From DASQWC01 sp035640475 (GTDB lineage Bacteria > Actinomycetota > JAICYB01): DNA of 64,000 bases. Shown here piece after piece: positions 9,311 through 18,063 of the stretch. Each line of letters starts with the position of its first letter. Position 1 is the stretch's first letter. The DNA is taken from positions 6,075 to 70,074 of the forward strand of contig DASQWC010000023.1 in the NCBI GenBank assembly GCA_035640475.1, given 5' to 3'. The translations under genes were made by a program, and so were the position numbers. The notes under the pieces are model-generated. The model was not told the origin of the DNA and made no database searches. It saw only the letters and a list, made by a program, of their open reading frames with translations.

Positions 9311-10890
9311 CGCGCCGCGTCGAGTACACACGCGAGATCACCGCAGTCACCGAGACGGTCGTCGACATCGTCCGGCGTCTCCATCCCGGCGGGTCGACGG
9401 CCGCAGACGGCACATACACCTGGGTCGAGATCTCGACCATGGGGAGCGACAACGAGCTGGAGCTCTCAGCTCGTGCCGAAGAAGCGCCGTCCGGGTGCCG
9501 GATCGTTCTCAGCTGCACGTACGGCGCCGCCGTCCCGTACTTCGAATGGGCCTTCGCGGGGTTCGTCCGTAACTCGGTGCGGCAAATGCTCGTCCACCGG
9601 GCTTCCGTGCTCGAGGCCGTCGCAACGGGCGCAGAGCCGCCGCCACCGCCGAAGACGCCCTGGTGGGCGCCGCCCGACCCGATGACATCGGACCAGATCC
9701 GGATCATCGCAACACTGAGCCTGCTCCTCGCGGTTGCGGAGTACGGCGGGTCGTTGCTCACCCAAACCGTCGACTACGTCGCCAAGAGCTACGACGCCAC
9801 AAACGCAGAGCTCGGCGTGGTCACAGCGCTGACACGAATCGGCGCGCTGATCGCTCTCGCCGGCGGGATCCTCACGGATCGCATGGGGCGTCGAAAGCTC
9901 CTGCTCTGGGCCACGGCGACGGCCTTGATCGCGACGGCGTCGACGGCTCTCGCGCCCGACCTGACCAGCTTCACGATCTTGCAGCTGATCGTGCGCGGCA
10001 CGGTCAACCTCGTCGTCGTCGTCGCCTTCATCGCCGCCGTTGAGGAAGCACCCGAGGGCTCGAGGACGTACACGATCGCGATTGTCGGCATCGCCGGCGG
10101 TCTCGGCTATGTGATCCCGACGCTCCTCTTGCCGATCGCCGACATCGCCGACGAGGCGTGGCGCGCGATCTACGGACTCGGGCTCGTTGGGCTGGCCTTC
10201 CTGCCCGCCATCTCCAGGACTCTCACCGAGACACGCCGCTTCGCGGCCCTCGTGGCACGTGGAGCGCGGGGACGGATGGGCGAGATCGTGGACAAGCGAT
10301 ACGGGAGCAGGTTCGTCCTGCTCTGCATCGCAAGCTTCCTCATGTACTTCTATCTCGCACCGCAAGCCCAGTTCACGAACCGATACCTCGGCGATGAACG
10401 CGGCTTTTCCGGCGCGGGCATCTTGCTGTTACGCACCGTCACCCAGGCCCTGCCCGGTCTGGTCGCCGCGTTCATCGGCGGCCGGCTCGCCGAATCGAGC
10501 GGACGACGCCCGATAGCGCGTTTGGGCCTCGCGCTTACCGCCGTTACCGGCGCTGCGTACTTCTCGATGGGCGGACCGACCCTTTGGCTGATGCTGGCGA
10601 TCGCGACCGCGGCCGAAGCGCTGGCCGGCCCGGCGTTATCGGCCTTCGGCACCGAGCTTTTCCCTACCGAGGTGCGCGGAACGGCCGGCGGGTGGCTCAC
10701 GATCGCGAGCGTGAGCGGATCGGCGTCCGGGCTGCTGGTCGTCGGCTATCTCGCCGACCCGCTCGGCTCGATCGGCTACGCGGCCGCCATCACCGCGGCG
10801 GCGCCGCTGCTCGTAGCGCTGTTCTTCATCCAGCGCCTCCCCGAAGCACGCGGACGCCTGCTGGAGGATGTCAGCCCGTCGGAGGTCTAG
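9307..10890 (+). CDS. MFS transporter with an N-terminal soluble domain, apparent CTG start
   Basis: The carrier part (about residues 130-510) has roughly twelve hydrophobic helices and the MFS loop motif GGILTDRMGRRKLLL. The second half contains GGRLAESSGRRPIAR and FGTELFPTEVRGTAGG. The first ATG (9439) would remove 44 codons that read as clean coding sequence, beginning TRRVEYTREITAVTETVVDI. The only start before them is the CTG at 9307, which overlaps the sdhB TGA. The resulting 527-residue protein has a soluble domain of about 110 residues, tentatively SRPBCC/cyclase-like. The position right behind sdhB hints at dicarboxylate or other acid transport, but this is inference. Confidence 0.8.
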   Translation: MTRRVEYTREITAVTETVVDIVRRLHPGGSTAADGTYTWVEISTMGSDNELELSARAEEAPSGCRIVLSCTYGAAVPYFEWAFAGFVRNSVRQMLVHRASVLEAVATGAEPPPPPKTPWWAPPDPMTSDQIRIIATLSLLLAVAEYGGSLLTQTVDYVAKSYDATNAELGVVTALTRIGALIALAGGILTDRMGRRKLLLWATATALIATASTALAPDLTSFTILQLIVRGTVNLVVVVAFIAAVEEAPEGSRTYTIAIVGIAGGLGYVIPTLLLPIADIADEAWRAIYGLGLVGLAFLPAISRTLTETRRFAALVARGARGRMGEIVDKRYGSRFVLLCIASFLMYFYLAPQAQFTNRYLGDERGFSGAGILLLRTVTQALPGLVAAFIGGRLAESSGRRPIARLGLALTAVTGAAYFSMGGPTLWLMLAIATAAEALAGPALSAFGTELFPTEVRGTAGGWLTIASVSGSASGLLVVGYLADPLGSIGYAAAITAAAPLLVALFFIQRLPEARGRLLEDVSPSEV

Positions 10891-10926
10891 GACACAGCGC
10901 GTCCACTACGTCATGTCAAGCTTGCT

Positions 10927-12171
10927 TTACATACGATCAACGATCGCCTGGCCGAACTCGCTGCACTTCACGGGCTCGACCGGCGGTTCCATCAGGCGGG
11001 CGAAGTCGTACGTGACGACCTTCTCGGCGATCGCCCGCTCGATCCCCTTCTCGATGAGGTCGGCCGCGGTGTCCCAGCCCAGGTGCCGGAACATCATCAC
11101 ACCGGAGAGGATCACCGACGACGGGTTCACTTTGTCCTGGCCCGCGTACTTCGGCGCCGTCCCGTGGGTCGCCTCGAAGATCGCGTGGCCCGTGTCGTAG
11201 TTGATGTTGCCGCCGGGGGCGATGCCGATCCCGCCGACCTGCGCAGCGAGCGCGTCGGACAAATAATCGCCGTTGAGGTTCATCGTCGCGATGACCTCGA
11301 ACTCGTCCGGACGCGTCAGCACTTGCTGGAGGGTGATGTCGGCGATGTTGTCCCACACGAGGATCTGGCCCTCGGCCGGCTTGCCCCCGCAGTCCTCCCA
11401 CGTGACGGCCTTGCCTTCGTACTCGCGCCGGACGAGGTCGTAACCCCAGTCACGGAAGGCGCCCTCGGTGAACTTCATGATGTTGCCCTTGTGGACGAGG
11501 CAAACGGACCGACGGTTGTACTTCATCGCATAGGCCAGCGCCGCACGCACCAGTCGTTCGGTGCCCTCGCGCGACACCGGCTTGATCCCGATTCCGCTCG
11601 TCGCCGGGAACCGAATCTTGTGGACGTCCATCTCTTGCTCGAGGAACGCGATGAGCTTCTTCGCTTCCTCACTTTCGCCTTCCCATTCGATGCCCGCGTA
11701 GATGTCCTCGGTGTTCTCGCGGAAGATGACCATGTCGACCTTCTGCGGCTCTCGCACCGGTGAGGGCACGCCCTGGTACCAACGCACCGGACGCAGGCAC
11801 ACGTACAGATCGAGGATCTGCCGGAGCGCGACGTTCAATGAACGAATGCCGCCACCGACGGGAGTCGTCAGCGGGCCTTTGATGCCGACGAGGTACGCGC
11901 GAAACGCCTCGATCGTGTCGTCCGGCAGCCAGTTCCCGTATTTGTCGAACGCAGCCTGTCCGGCGAAGACCTCGAACCAATGGATGCGCTTGCTGCCGCC
12001 GAAGGCCTTCTCGACGGCCGCGTCGAAGACGAGCTGCGACGCGGCCCAGATGTCTGGGCCCGTGCCGTCCCCGCGGATGAACGGCAGGATCGGGTCGTCC
12101 GGAACGTTGAGCTCGCCGTCGGCGATCGAGATCGTGCTGCCGTCGGGCGGTGTGAGGTCGTCGAAAGGCAT
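10927..12171 (-). CDS. icd: NADP-dependent isocitrate dehydrogenase
   Basis: A 414-residue enzyme of the E. coli Icd type. It decarboxylates isocitrate to 2-oxoglutarate and makes NADPH. The substrate loop LTTPVGGGIRSLNVALRQ is near residues 100-117 and carries the serine that AceK phosphorylates in enterics. The metal/cofactor region NLNGDYLSDALAAQVGGIGI and the NADP signature HGTAPKYAGQDKVNP are intact. A GAGGAGA ribosome site precedes the ATG. It faces the MFS gene tail to tail. Confidence 0.96.
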   Translation of the reverse strand: MPFDDLTPPDGSTISIADGELNVPDDPILPFIRGDGTGPDIWAASQLVFDAAVEKAFGGSKRIHWFEVFAGQAAFDKYGNWLPDDTIEAFRAYLVGIKGPLTTPVGGGIRSLNVALRQILDLYVCLRPVRWYQGVPSPVREPQKVDMVIFRENTEDIYAGIEWEGESEEAKKLIAFLEQEMDVHKIRFPATSGIGIKPVSREGTERLVRAALAYAMKYNRRSVCLVHKGNIMKFTEGAFRDWGYDLVRREYEGKAVTWEDCGGKPAEGQILVWDNIADITLQQVLTRPDEFEVIATMNLNGDYLSDALAAQVGGIGIAPGGNINYDTGHAIFEATHGTAPKYAGQDKVNPSSVILSGVMMFRHLGWDTAADLIEKGIERAIAEKVVTYDFARLMEPPVEPVKCSEFGQAIVDRM

Positions 12172-12193
12172 GGGGTCTCCTCTTTATACGGGC

Positions 12194-12206
12194 GGCCCTT
12201 CGGGCC
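12194..12206. other. Small GC hairpin in the icd leader
   Basis: GGCCC-ttc-GGGCC forms a 5-bp stem between the divergent icd and DUF6328 genes (spacer 12172-12275). It lies in the 5' leader of icd, just upstream of its ribosome site. The rest of the spacer holds only a TATAAAG-like stretch near 12180-12187 on the minus strand. A regulatory role is possible but unproven. Confidence 0.3.
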
Positions 12207-12275
12207 TGGGGCTGAACTCGGGCGACGAACAGCGTAAGGGTTTGCCGGGCCCACCACTCGGGGAGGTCTCATCAC

Positions 12276-12731
12276 ATGGCTCCCCGGGAGACCAAGCCCG
12301 AACGTTTAGACCGCGAGCTCGGCGAGCTGCTCCAGGAGCTGCGCGTTGTCCTTCCCGGTGTGCAGGTGCTCTTTGCGTTCCTGCTCACCGTTCCGTTCTC
12401 GAACCGCTTCGCCGGACTGAGCTCCGTGGAGAAGGCGTTGTTCCTCGCGGCGCTCATCAGCGCCGCCGTTGCCTCGGCGCTTCTCATCTCGCCGAGCGCC
12501 TTTCATCGGATCCTGTTCCGCGAACGCGACAAGGAGTGGCTGCTGCTTGTCACGAACCGCCTCGCCATCGCCGGGACGGTGTTCCTTGCCGTCGCGATGA
12601 CGTGCGCGCTCTTCCTCATCGCCGAGTTCCTGTACGGTTCCGCCGTCGGAGGAGCCGCAGCGGGGGCCGTCGGCGGGCTCTTCCTCATCCTGTGGTACGC
12701 CGTCCCGCTGGCCCGCCGAGCACGCGGATAG
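12276..12731 (+). CDS. DUF6328 family membrane protein
   Basis: A 151-residue protein with a charged N-terminus (APRETKPERLDRELGELLQE) and four hydrophobic helices: LPGVQVLFAFLLTVPF, KALFLAALISAAVASALL, LAIAGTVFLAVAMTCALF and AGAVGGLFLILWYAVPLA. The pattern ELLQELRVVLPGVQVLFAFL is typical of DUF6328, a small actinobacterial membrane family of unknown function. It has its own upstream spacer and is followed by mdh after 40 bases. Confidence 0.8.
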   Translation: MAPRETKPERLDRELGELLQELRVVLPGVQVLFAFLLTVPFSNRFAGLSSVEKALFLAALISAAVASALLISPSAFHRILFRERDKEWLLLVTNRLAIAGTVFLAVAMTCALFLIAEFLYGSAVGGAAAGAVGGLFLILWYAVPLARRARG

Positions 12732-12771
12732 CGCACTATTCTCTGCGGGTACACGTCCCAAAGGAGCCTCG

Positions 12772-13764
12772 TTGACCGAAAAGAAGCCGCTACGAGTTGC
12801 CGTGACCGGCGCCGCCGGCAATGTCAGCTACGCGTTGCTGTTCCGCCTGGCCAGCGGACAAGTTCTCGGGTCGAATCAGCCTCTCGAGCTTCGCCTGCAG
12901 GAGATCGAAGCCGTCGTGCCGGCCCTCGAGGGCGTCGTGATGGAGCTCGACGACTGTGCATTCCCACTCGTCCGGTCGATCGACGTGACCGCCGAGTACA
13001 AGACGGCCTTCGACGGCGCTTCGCTTGCGCTGCTCGTCGGCTCCGTTCCTCGCAAGGAGGGAATGGAGCGCAAGGACCTGTTGACCATCAACGGTGGAAC
13101 GTTCAAGGCCCAGGGTGAGGCACTCCAGGCCGCGGCCGCCGACGACGTCCGCATCTTGGTCGTCGGCAACCCGTGCAACACGAACTGCCTTGTGGCTCGC
13201 GAGAACGCCCCGGACATCCCGGGCGAACGGTGGTTCGCGATGACGCGCCTCGATCAAAACCGCGCGAAGGCGCAACTGGCCCAAAAGGCCAACGTTCCGG
13301 TCGCCGACGTCGCGAACCTCGCGATCTGGGGAAACCACTCGGCGACGCAATTCCCCGATTATCAGAACGCCACGATCGGCGGGCGTCCGGCCGCGGACGT
13401 GATCGTCGACGACCCGTGGCTGCGCGGCGATTTCATCACGACGATCCAGCAGCGTGGGGCCGCCGTCATCAAGGCGCGCGGTGCATCCTCCGCCGCATCG
13501 GCCGCCAATGCAGCGATCGATTCGGTGCAGAGCATTTTCAAGAAGACCGCAGCCGGTGACAACGTTGCGCTCGCCGTCCCGAGCAGCGGTGAGTACGGCA
13601 TCCCGGAAGGTCTGCAGTTCGGGTTCCCCGTTCGAAGCACGGGGAAGAGCTGGAAGATCATCGAAGGATTCGAGCACGACGACTTCGCGAAAGAGAAGAT
13701 CAAGGTCACGACGGACGAGCTCATCGAGGAGCGGGAAGCCGTCAAAGATCTCTTGCCGAGCTGA
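12772..13764 (+). CDS. mdh: Malate dehydrogenase
   Basis: A 330-residue NAD-dependent malate dehydrogenase of the cytosolic/type 2 group. It has the Rossmann motif VTGAAGNVSYALLFRLASG, the substrate arginine loop SVPRKEGMERKDLL, NPCNTNCLVA, the RLDQNRA motif and the catalytic His in WGNHSATQFPDYQ. It interconverts malate and oxaloacetate. The start is the TTG at 12772 after an AAGGAG-like site. With icd and sdhCAB nearby it forms a TCA-cycle neighbourhood, although the genes are not one transcript. Confidence 0.95.
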   Translation: MTEKKPLRVAVTGAAGNVSYALLFRLASGQVLGSNQPLELRLQEIEAVVPALEGVVMELDDCAFPLVRSIDVTAEYKTAFDGASLALLVGSVPRKEGMERKDLLTINGGTFKAQGEALQAAAADDVRILVVGNPCNTNCLVARENAPDIPGERWFAMTRLDQNRAKAQLAQKANVPVADVANLAIWGNHSATQFPDYQNATIGGRPAADVIVDDPWLRGDFITTIQQRGAAVIKARGASSAASAANAAIDSVQSIFKKTAAGDNVALAVPSSGEYGIPEGLQFGFPVRSTGKSWKIIEGFEHDDFAKEKIKVTTDELIEEREAVKDLLPS

Positions 13765-13781
13765 CGAGGAAAGGAGACCAG

Positions 13782-14378
13782 ATGTTCATCCAGGTCATCC
13801 GCGGCAACGTCAAAGACGCGGCCGCCGTCCGCGCGGCTTCCGACGAGTGGGATAAGGAGCTGAAGCCCGGAGCGAAGGGCTATCTTGGCTCGACCGAAGG
13901 CGTGACAGACGACGGAAAGTTCATCGCAGTCGTCCGCTTCGAGTCGGAGGAGGCGGCGAATGCCAACAGCGCTCGGCCCGAGCAGGGCGCGTGGTGGGAA
14001 AAGACGAGCAAGCTGATCGACGGAGCGTCGTTTTACAACTGCCCCCGCGTCGAGTCGTTCATGGGCGGAGGCTCCGACGACGCGGGCTTCGTCCAGATCA
14101 TGTCGTACAAGCCGTCCGACGTGGACAAGCTGGTCGAGATGACGAAGCAATTCGCCGAGCTGCCGATGGACCGGAAGGACATCTTGGGCGGAACGACGGC
14201 GATCTCGACGGAGGGTACCGTCTTCGACACGAACTACTTCACATCGGAGGCGGAAGCCCGCGAGGGCGAGAAGCAGGAGTGGCCCGCCGAAGTCCAAAAG
14301 GCCATGGAGGGCTTCCAGGAGATTACCGGCGACGTCGAGTGGATCGACTTGAAGGATCCCTGGCTGTACAGCGCGTAG
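13782..14378 (+). CDS. Two-copy ferredoxin-like (ABM/dimeric alpha-beta barrel type) protein
   Basis: A 198-residue soluble protein that divides into two similar halves. MFIQVIRGNVKDAAAVRAAS (1-20) and GFVQIMSYKPSDVDKLVEMT (about 106-125) each start a beta-alpha-beta unit of about 95 residues. Proteins built like this usually belong to the antibiotic-biosynthesis-monooxygenase-like superfamily. No catalytic residues can be named. The start has a strong site (AAGGAGAccag-ATG), 17 bases after mdh, so it is probably co-transcribed with mdh. Confidence 0.7.
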   Translation: MFIQVIRGNVKDAAAVRAASDEWDKELKPGAKGYLGSTEGVTDDGKFIAVVRFESEEAANANSARPEQGAWWEKTSKLIDGASFYNCPRVESFMGGGSDDAGFVQIMSYKPSDVDKLVEMTKQFAELPMDRKDILGGTTAISTEGTVFDTNYFTSEAEAREGEKQEWPAEVQKAMEGFQEITGDVEWIDLKDPWLYSA

Positions 14379-14381
14379 CCG

Positions 14382-14723
14382 TTGCGAACGCTCGGCACCG
14401 TCGGCGGCCTCTGGGTCGTGTGGCGCTGGCTGGGGTTCTTTGCCGGCGTCGCACGGCTGCGCAGGTTCGACGGCCCGGTGCGCCGTGAAGCGCGGCGCTC
14501 GGTCGTCAGTCGCGGCGCGCTGAACGTCTTCTTTTCGGTCGCGGTGATCTACATCTGGGCGTTCGCCCTCGAGCTGCAGCTCGCGGAGACATTCGTCGGC
14601 TTCCTCGCGGCGACGATGATGATCTCTCTTGCGGTCGGTGTCGCTGCCGCGTTCATGCAACCCGAGGAACGAACGCCCGAAACCCTCGACGTGTGCCGTG
14701 TCCTGCCTAACCGAACGCCTTGA
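14382..14723 (+). CDS. Small membrane protein of unknown function
   Basis: A 113-residue frame starting with TTG three bases after the preceding stop. It has hydrophobic segments near residues 5-22 (GTVGGLWVVWRWLGFFAGVA), 48-64 and 70-90 (FVGFLAATMMISLAVGVAAA). I recognise no family. Its last 17 bases overlap the end of tadC on the other strand. Tight spacing and codon choice make it likely to be real. Confidence 0.6.
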   Translation: MRTLGTVGGLWVVWRWLGFFAGVARLRRFDGPVRREARRSVVSRGALNVFFSVAVIYIWAFALELQLAETFVGFLAATMMISLAVGVAAAFMQPEERTPETLDVCRVLPNRTP

Positions 14724-15624
14724 TGATCGAGATGGCCGCCGGGCCGATGACGACGATCACGAGCGCCGGAAAGATGCACGAGAGCAGCGGGAAGAGGAGC
14801 TTCACCGGCACCTTCGCCGCTTGCTCGCGCGCGCGCTGACGGCGCAGCATCCGCATCTCCTGTGCCTGGACGCGAAGCACTTCACCCAGCGGGCTGCCGA
14901 GCGCGTCGGCCTGCGCGAGCGTGAGCGCGAAGGTGGACAGCTCCGTGACCTCAGTGCGCTCGCGCAAGTGCGTGAGCGCTTCGCGCCGGGACGACCCGAG
15001 CTGCACCTCTTGAAGCATGCGGTGGAACTCCTCGCCCAGCGCACCCGGCAGCCGGCGAGCGACGAGCTCGAGGGCCTGCTCCAGCCCCATCCCGGCCTGG
15101 ACGGCGATGGCCAGCAAGTCGAGTGCCTCTGGGAGTGTGCTGCGGATCTCGCCCTGACGGTCTTCGGCCTTCCGCGCAATGAACAGGTCCGGAAGGAAGA
15201 AGCCGAAGAGCGCACCGAGCACTGCCCAGGTGAGCACTCCGCCGACACCGACCTTCGCGATACTCGCGACGGCTACAAAGAGCACCGCACAGCCGAAGGC
15301 GACGACGGCCTTCAGCGCGAATGCGCCTTCCATTCCCCATCTACCCAGACCGGCGAGTGATGCGTTTCGTCGCAACCGCTCGACCCACCACGTCGGTGTC
15401 ACCCGGCGAACGGCGCGTTCGAACGACGCCTGGAACGGCCCGAGGAGCCGCGAGACGAACGGCTGCGCCATCTCGGCACGGTGCTGGTCGGGCGAGTCGT
15501 CCAAGATCGCGCTCACGGCGTCGCCGCGCACACGACCGGCGACGAGCGTGCGCCCGAGCCCGATCGTGGCGGCGCCGAGACCCATCGCGACGGCGAGCAG
15601 TCCGAAACCAAGGATCGTCTCCAT
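14707..15624 (-). CDS. tadC: Tad pilus platform protein TadC (type II secretion F domain)
   Basis: A 305-residue inner-membrane platform protein and the last gene of the Tad operon. The T2SF domain is at about residues 160-290, with STLPEALDLLAIAVQAGMGL and ALTLAQADALGSPLGEVLR, and it ends in a strong helix (LFPLLSCIFPALVIVVIGPA). With TadB it forms the platform on which the TadA ATPase drives assembly of Flp pilins. It starts two bases from the tadB stop. Confidence 0.92.
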   Translation of the reverse strand: METILGFGLLAVAMGLGAATIGLGRTLVAGRVRGDAVSAILDDSPDQHRAEMAQPFVSRLLGPFQASFERAVRRVTPTWWVERLRRNASLAGLGRWGMEGAFALKAVVAFGCAVLFVAVASIAKVGVGGVLTWAVLGALFGFFLPDLFIARKAEDRQGEIRSTLPEALDLLAIAVQAGMGLEQALELVARRLPGALGEEFHRMLQEVQLGSSRREALTHLRERTEVTELSTFALTLAQADALGSPLGEVLRVQAQEMRMLRRQRAREQAAKVPVKLLFPLLSCIFPALVIVVIGPAAISIIKAFG

Positions 15625-15625
15625 C

Positions 15626-16585
15626 TCACACCTCCACGCGAACGAGTCGCCGCATCCACAACGAGCCGACGAGCAGGCCCGCGGCGCCCACCACGAGCAT
15701 CACGCGGCCCATCGAGGTCGCATACAGCGGCTCGAAGTAGCCGCGGCGGAACAGGAAGAAGAAACCGGCAAGGAACAGCGGCATGGCGGTCAGCACCTTG
15801 GCCGAAAGCCGCGCTTCCGCCGACAGCGCGCGAACCTCGCCTCGCACTTCCAGGCGAGCGCGCATGAAGTCGGCGAGCACGCGAAGCGTGTCGGCGAGCT
15901 TGCCGCCCGTCTGGTGCTGAATGCGAATGGCCTCGACCGTCCAGTCGAGATCGCGCGAGCCGATGCGCTCGGCGAGCGCCTCGAGCGATTCGAGGAGCGG
16001 CCGTCCGACGCGCGTCTCGGCAACGACGCGAGCGAACTCGGTCGCCAGCGGCGGATCGCCTTCCTCCACGATCAGCTCCATGGCGTGAAGGACCGACGAC
16101 CCGGCCTCGAGGGAGCCGGACAGCATCTGCAGAACGGTCGGCAGCTGCTCTTCGATCCTGCGTGAGCGCGCGCGACCCTTTCGGGCAACGAGCGAGACGA
16201 ACATGCTTCCGGCGGCCGCGGCGCCGAGGACGGCCCACACCGGCGAGCTCGTCAGGAGAAGGAGGAACAGGCCGGCGCCGACTGCCGCAGCACAGACCAC
16301 GGCGATGAACTCACCGGGACGAAGCGACCAGCCGGAGCGATTGAGCATGAGCTGGAGACGGCCGATGAGCGACGTACCGCGGAGCATCCGCTCGGCAAGC
16401 TTTCCCGTGCGCTCCATGAGCTCGGTGAGCGCCTCGGGCGTGCCCGAGGGCTCGGCGAGCTCGGCTTCCAGAAGCGAAGCGAGCATCTCCCGCCGTGCTC
16501 GGGCTCGCATCGCGAGGCCGAGCACGACACCGAACACACCGATGCCGACGAACAGCGCTGCAACAACGGCCAGCGACGATGCCAT
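15626..16585 (-). CDS. tadB: Tad pilus platform protein TadB (type II secretion F domain)
   Basis: A 319-residue partner of TadC. It has an N-terminal helix (SLAVVAALFVGIGVFGVVLG), a middle helix pair, the T2SF core with EEQLPTVLQMLSGSLEAGSS and IRIQHQTGGKLADTLRVLAD, and a C-terminal helix pair (LTAMPLFLAGFFFLFRRGYF). Its ATG overlaps the TAA of the ATPase gene (TAATG). Confidence 0.92.
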   Translation of the reverse strand: MASSLAVVAALFVGIGVFGVVLGLAMRARARREMLASLLEAELAEPSGTPEALTELMERTGKLAERMLRGTSLIGRLQLMLNRSGWSLRPGEFIAVVCAAAVGAGLFLLLLTSSPVWAVLGAAAAGSMFVSLVARKGRARSRRIEEQLPTVLQMLSGSLEAGSSVLHAMELIVEEGDPPLATEFARVVAETRVGRPLLESLEALAERIGSRDLDWTVEAIRIQHQTGGKLADTLRVLADFMRARLEVRGEVRALSAEARLSAKVLTAMPLFLAGFFFLFRRGYFEPLYATSMGRVMLVVGAAGLLVGSLWMRRLVRVEV

Positions 16586-18063
16586 TACGCTCGCCTCCTC
16601 GATGCCGCGCGAGCACGTTCCGCAAGGCTGCGCGGACGGCTGCTGCGCGATCCGTTGCCGGCGGCGGCGCCGTCGGCTCCAGTCCCGGCCTCGGCTCCCG
16701 GCCGGAACAGCTTGGGCGGAAGGTCGACGCCGGCGTCACGGAGCTTGTCCATGATCTTGGGACGCAGGCCCGTGGGCCGCAGACGGCCCGCCGAACGAGC
16801 CGATTCCCGTCCGCCTTCCGCGAACAGATAGCGGTAGACGTCCTGGAGCGTGATGACCTCGCCTTCCATGCCTTGCACCTCGGCGACGTGCGTGACGTGC
16901 CGGCTGCCGTTCCCGAAACGGTCGATGTGCACGATCAAGTCGAGTGCCGATGCGACCTGCTGGCGGATGGCGCGCAACGGCAGATCGAAGCCGGCCATGA
17001 GCACCATCGTCTCGAGGCGCGACAGCGCGTCGCGGGGCGAGTTGCTGTGCACGGTGGTGAGCGACCCCTCGTGACCGGTGTTCATCGCTTGGAGCATGTC
17101 CAGCGCTTCGGCTCCCCGGACCTCGCCGACGATGATCCGATCGGGGCGCATACGCAGCGCGTTGCGAACAAGATCGCGGATCGTGACCTCCCCGGCGCCC
17201 TCGATGTTGGACGGCCGCGCTTCGAGCGAGACGACGTGCGGCTGGTGCAGCCGCAGCTCCGCTGCATCCTCGATCGTGACGATGCGGTCGTCGGCGGGAA
17301 CGAACGCGGAGAGGACGTTCAGCGTTGTCGTCTTCCCGGTCCCCGTCCCACCGGACACGAGGATGTTGAGCCGCGCGCTGACGCACGCTTCGAGGAACGT
17401 CGACACGTCGATCGTGAGCGTGCCGAAGTTGATGAGGTCCTTGATCTCGTAGGGCGTCTCGGGAAAGCGCCGGATGGTGAGAACCGGCGAGTGGACGGCC
17501 ACCGGCGGAAGCACCGCGTTGACGCGCGAGCCGTCCGGAAGCCGGGCATCGACCATCGGTGACGCCTCGTCGATGCGACGCCCGACCGTGGCCACGATCT
17601 TGTCGATGACCTGACGGAATTGCGCCTCGTCGATGAACGTCGCCGACGTCCGCTCGATCTTGCCGCGGCGCTCGACGTAGATGTCGTCGTGCGCGTTGCA
17701 CATGATCTCGGTGATGTTCGGGTCCGCGAGCAGCGGATCGAGCGCACCGTAACCGAGGAGATCCGCCGCCACTTCGCCGACGAACTTCGAACGCTGCGAG
17801 GCCACGAGGCTGACCCCGGCTTTCCGCAGCGCCTCGTCGAGGTGTGACGAGACAACAGAGCGCAACTCACTTTCGGTCTTGCGGGCGTAGAGCTTCGGGC
17901 CGAGGTCGTCGAGCAGCACGTCGCGCACCTGCCGCTTCATCTGTCCCCAGTTGCGGCCCGACGACGACGTCGGTCCTGGGCGGCGCTTGGAGGGACGGCT
18001 CGACTTGCCCTCCGCCCGCGCGCGCTCGACCTCGACCCGTTCCATTCGTTCGGAGAGCTTCAT
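16585..18063 (-). CDS. cpaF: Tad pilus assembly ATPase (CpaF/TadA)
   Basis: A 492-residue hexameric secretion ATPase. The N-terminal domain (about residues 40-200) precedes a Walker A, SGGTGTGKTTTLNV (about 235-248). The Asp-box/Walker B region follows as RMRPDRIIVGEVRGAEALDM, and the His-box as NTGHEGSLTTVHSNSPRDAL. It powers pilus assembly from the cytoplasmic side. The tail from about residue 440 is Gly/Arg-rich. Its ATG overlaps the previous stop (ATGA). Confidence 0.95.
   Translation of the reverse strand: MKLSERMERVEVERARAEGKSSRPSKRRPGPTSSSGRNWGQMKRQVRDVLLDDLGPKLYARKTESELRSVVSSHLDEALRKAGVSLVASQRSKFVGEVAADLLGYGALDPLLADPNITEIMCNAHDDIYVERRGKIERTSATFIDEAQFRQVIDKIVATVGRRIDEASPMVDARLPDGSRVNAVLPPVAVHSPVLTIRRFPETPYEIKDLINFGTLTIDVSTFLEACVSARLNILVSGGTGTGKTTTLNVLSAFVPADDRIVTIEDAAELRLHQPHVVSLEARPSNIEGAGEVTIRDLVRNALRMRPDRIIVGEVRGAEALDMLQAMNTGHEGSLTTVHSNSPRDALSRLETMVLMAGFDLPLRAIRQQVASALDLIVHIDRFGNGSRHVTHVAEVQGMEGEVITLQDVYRYLFAEGGRESARSAGRLRPTGLRPKIMDKLRDAGVDLPPKLFRPGAEAGTGADGAAAGNGSRSSRPRSLAERARAASRRRA

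Noticed and set aside
13362..14660. A 432-codon minus-strand open frame across mdh and its neighbour
   Set aside because: It is antisense to two well-supported genes and resembles no protein.
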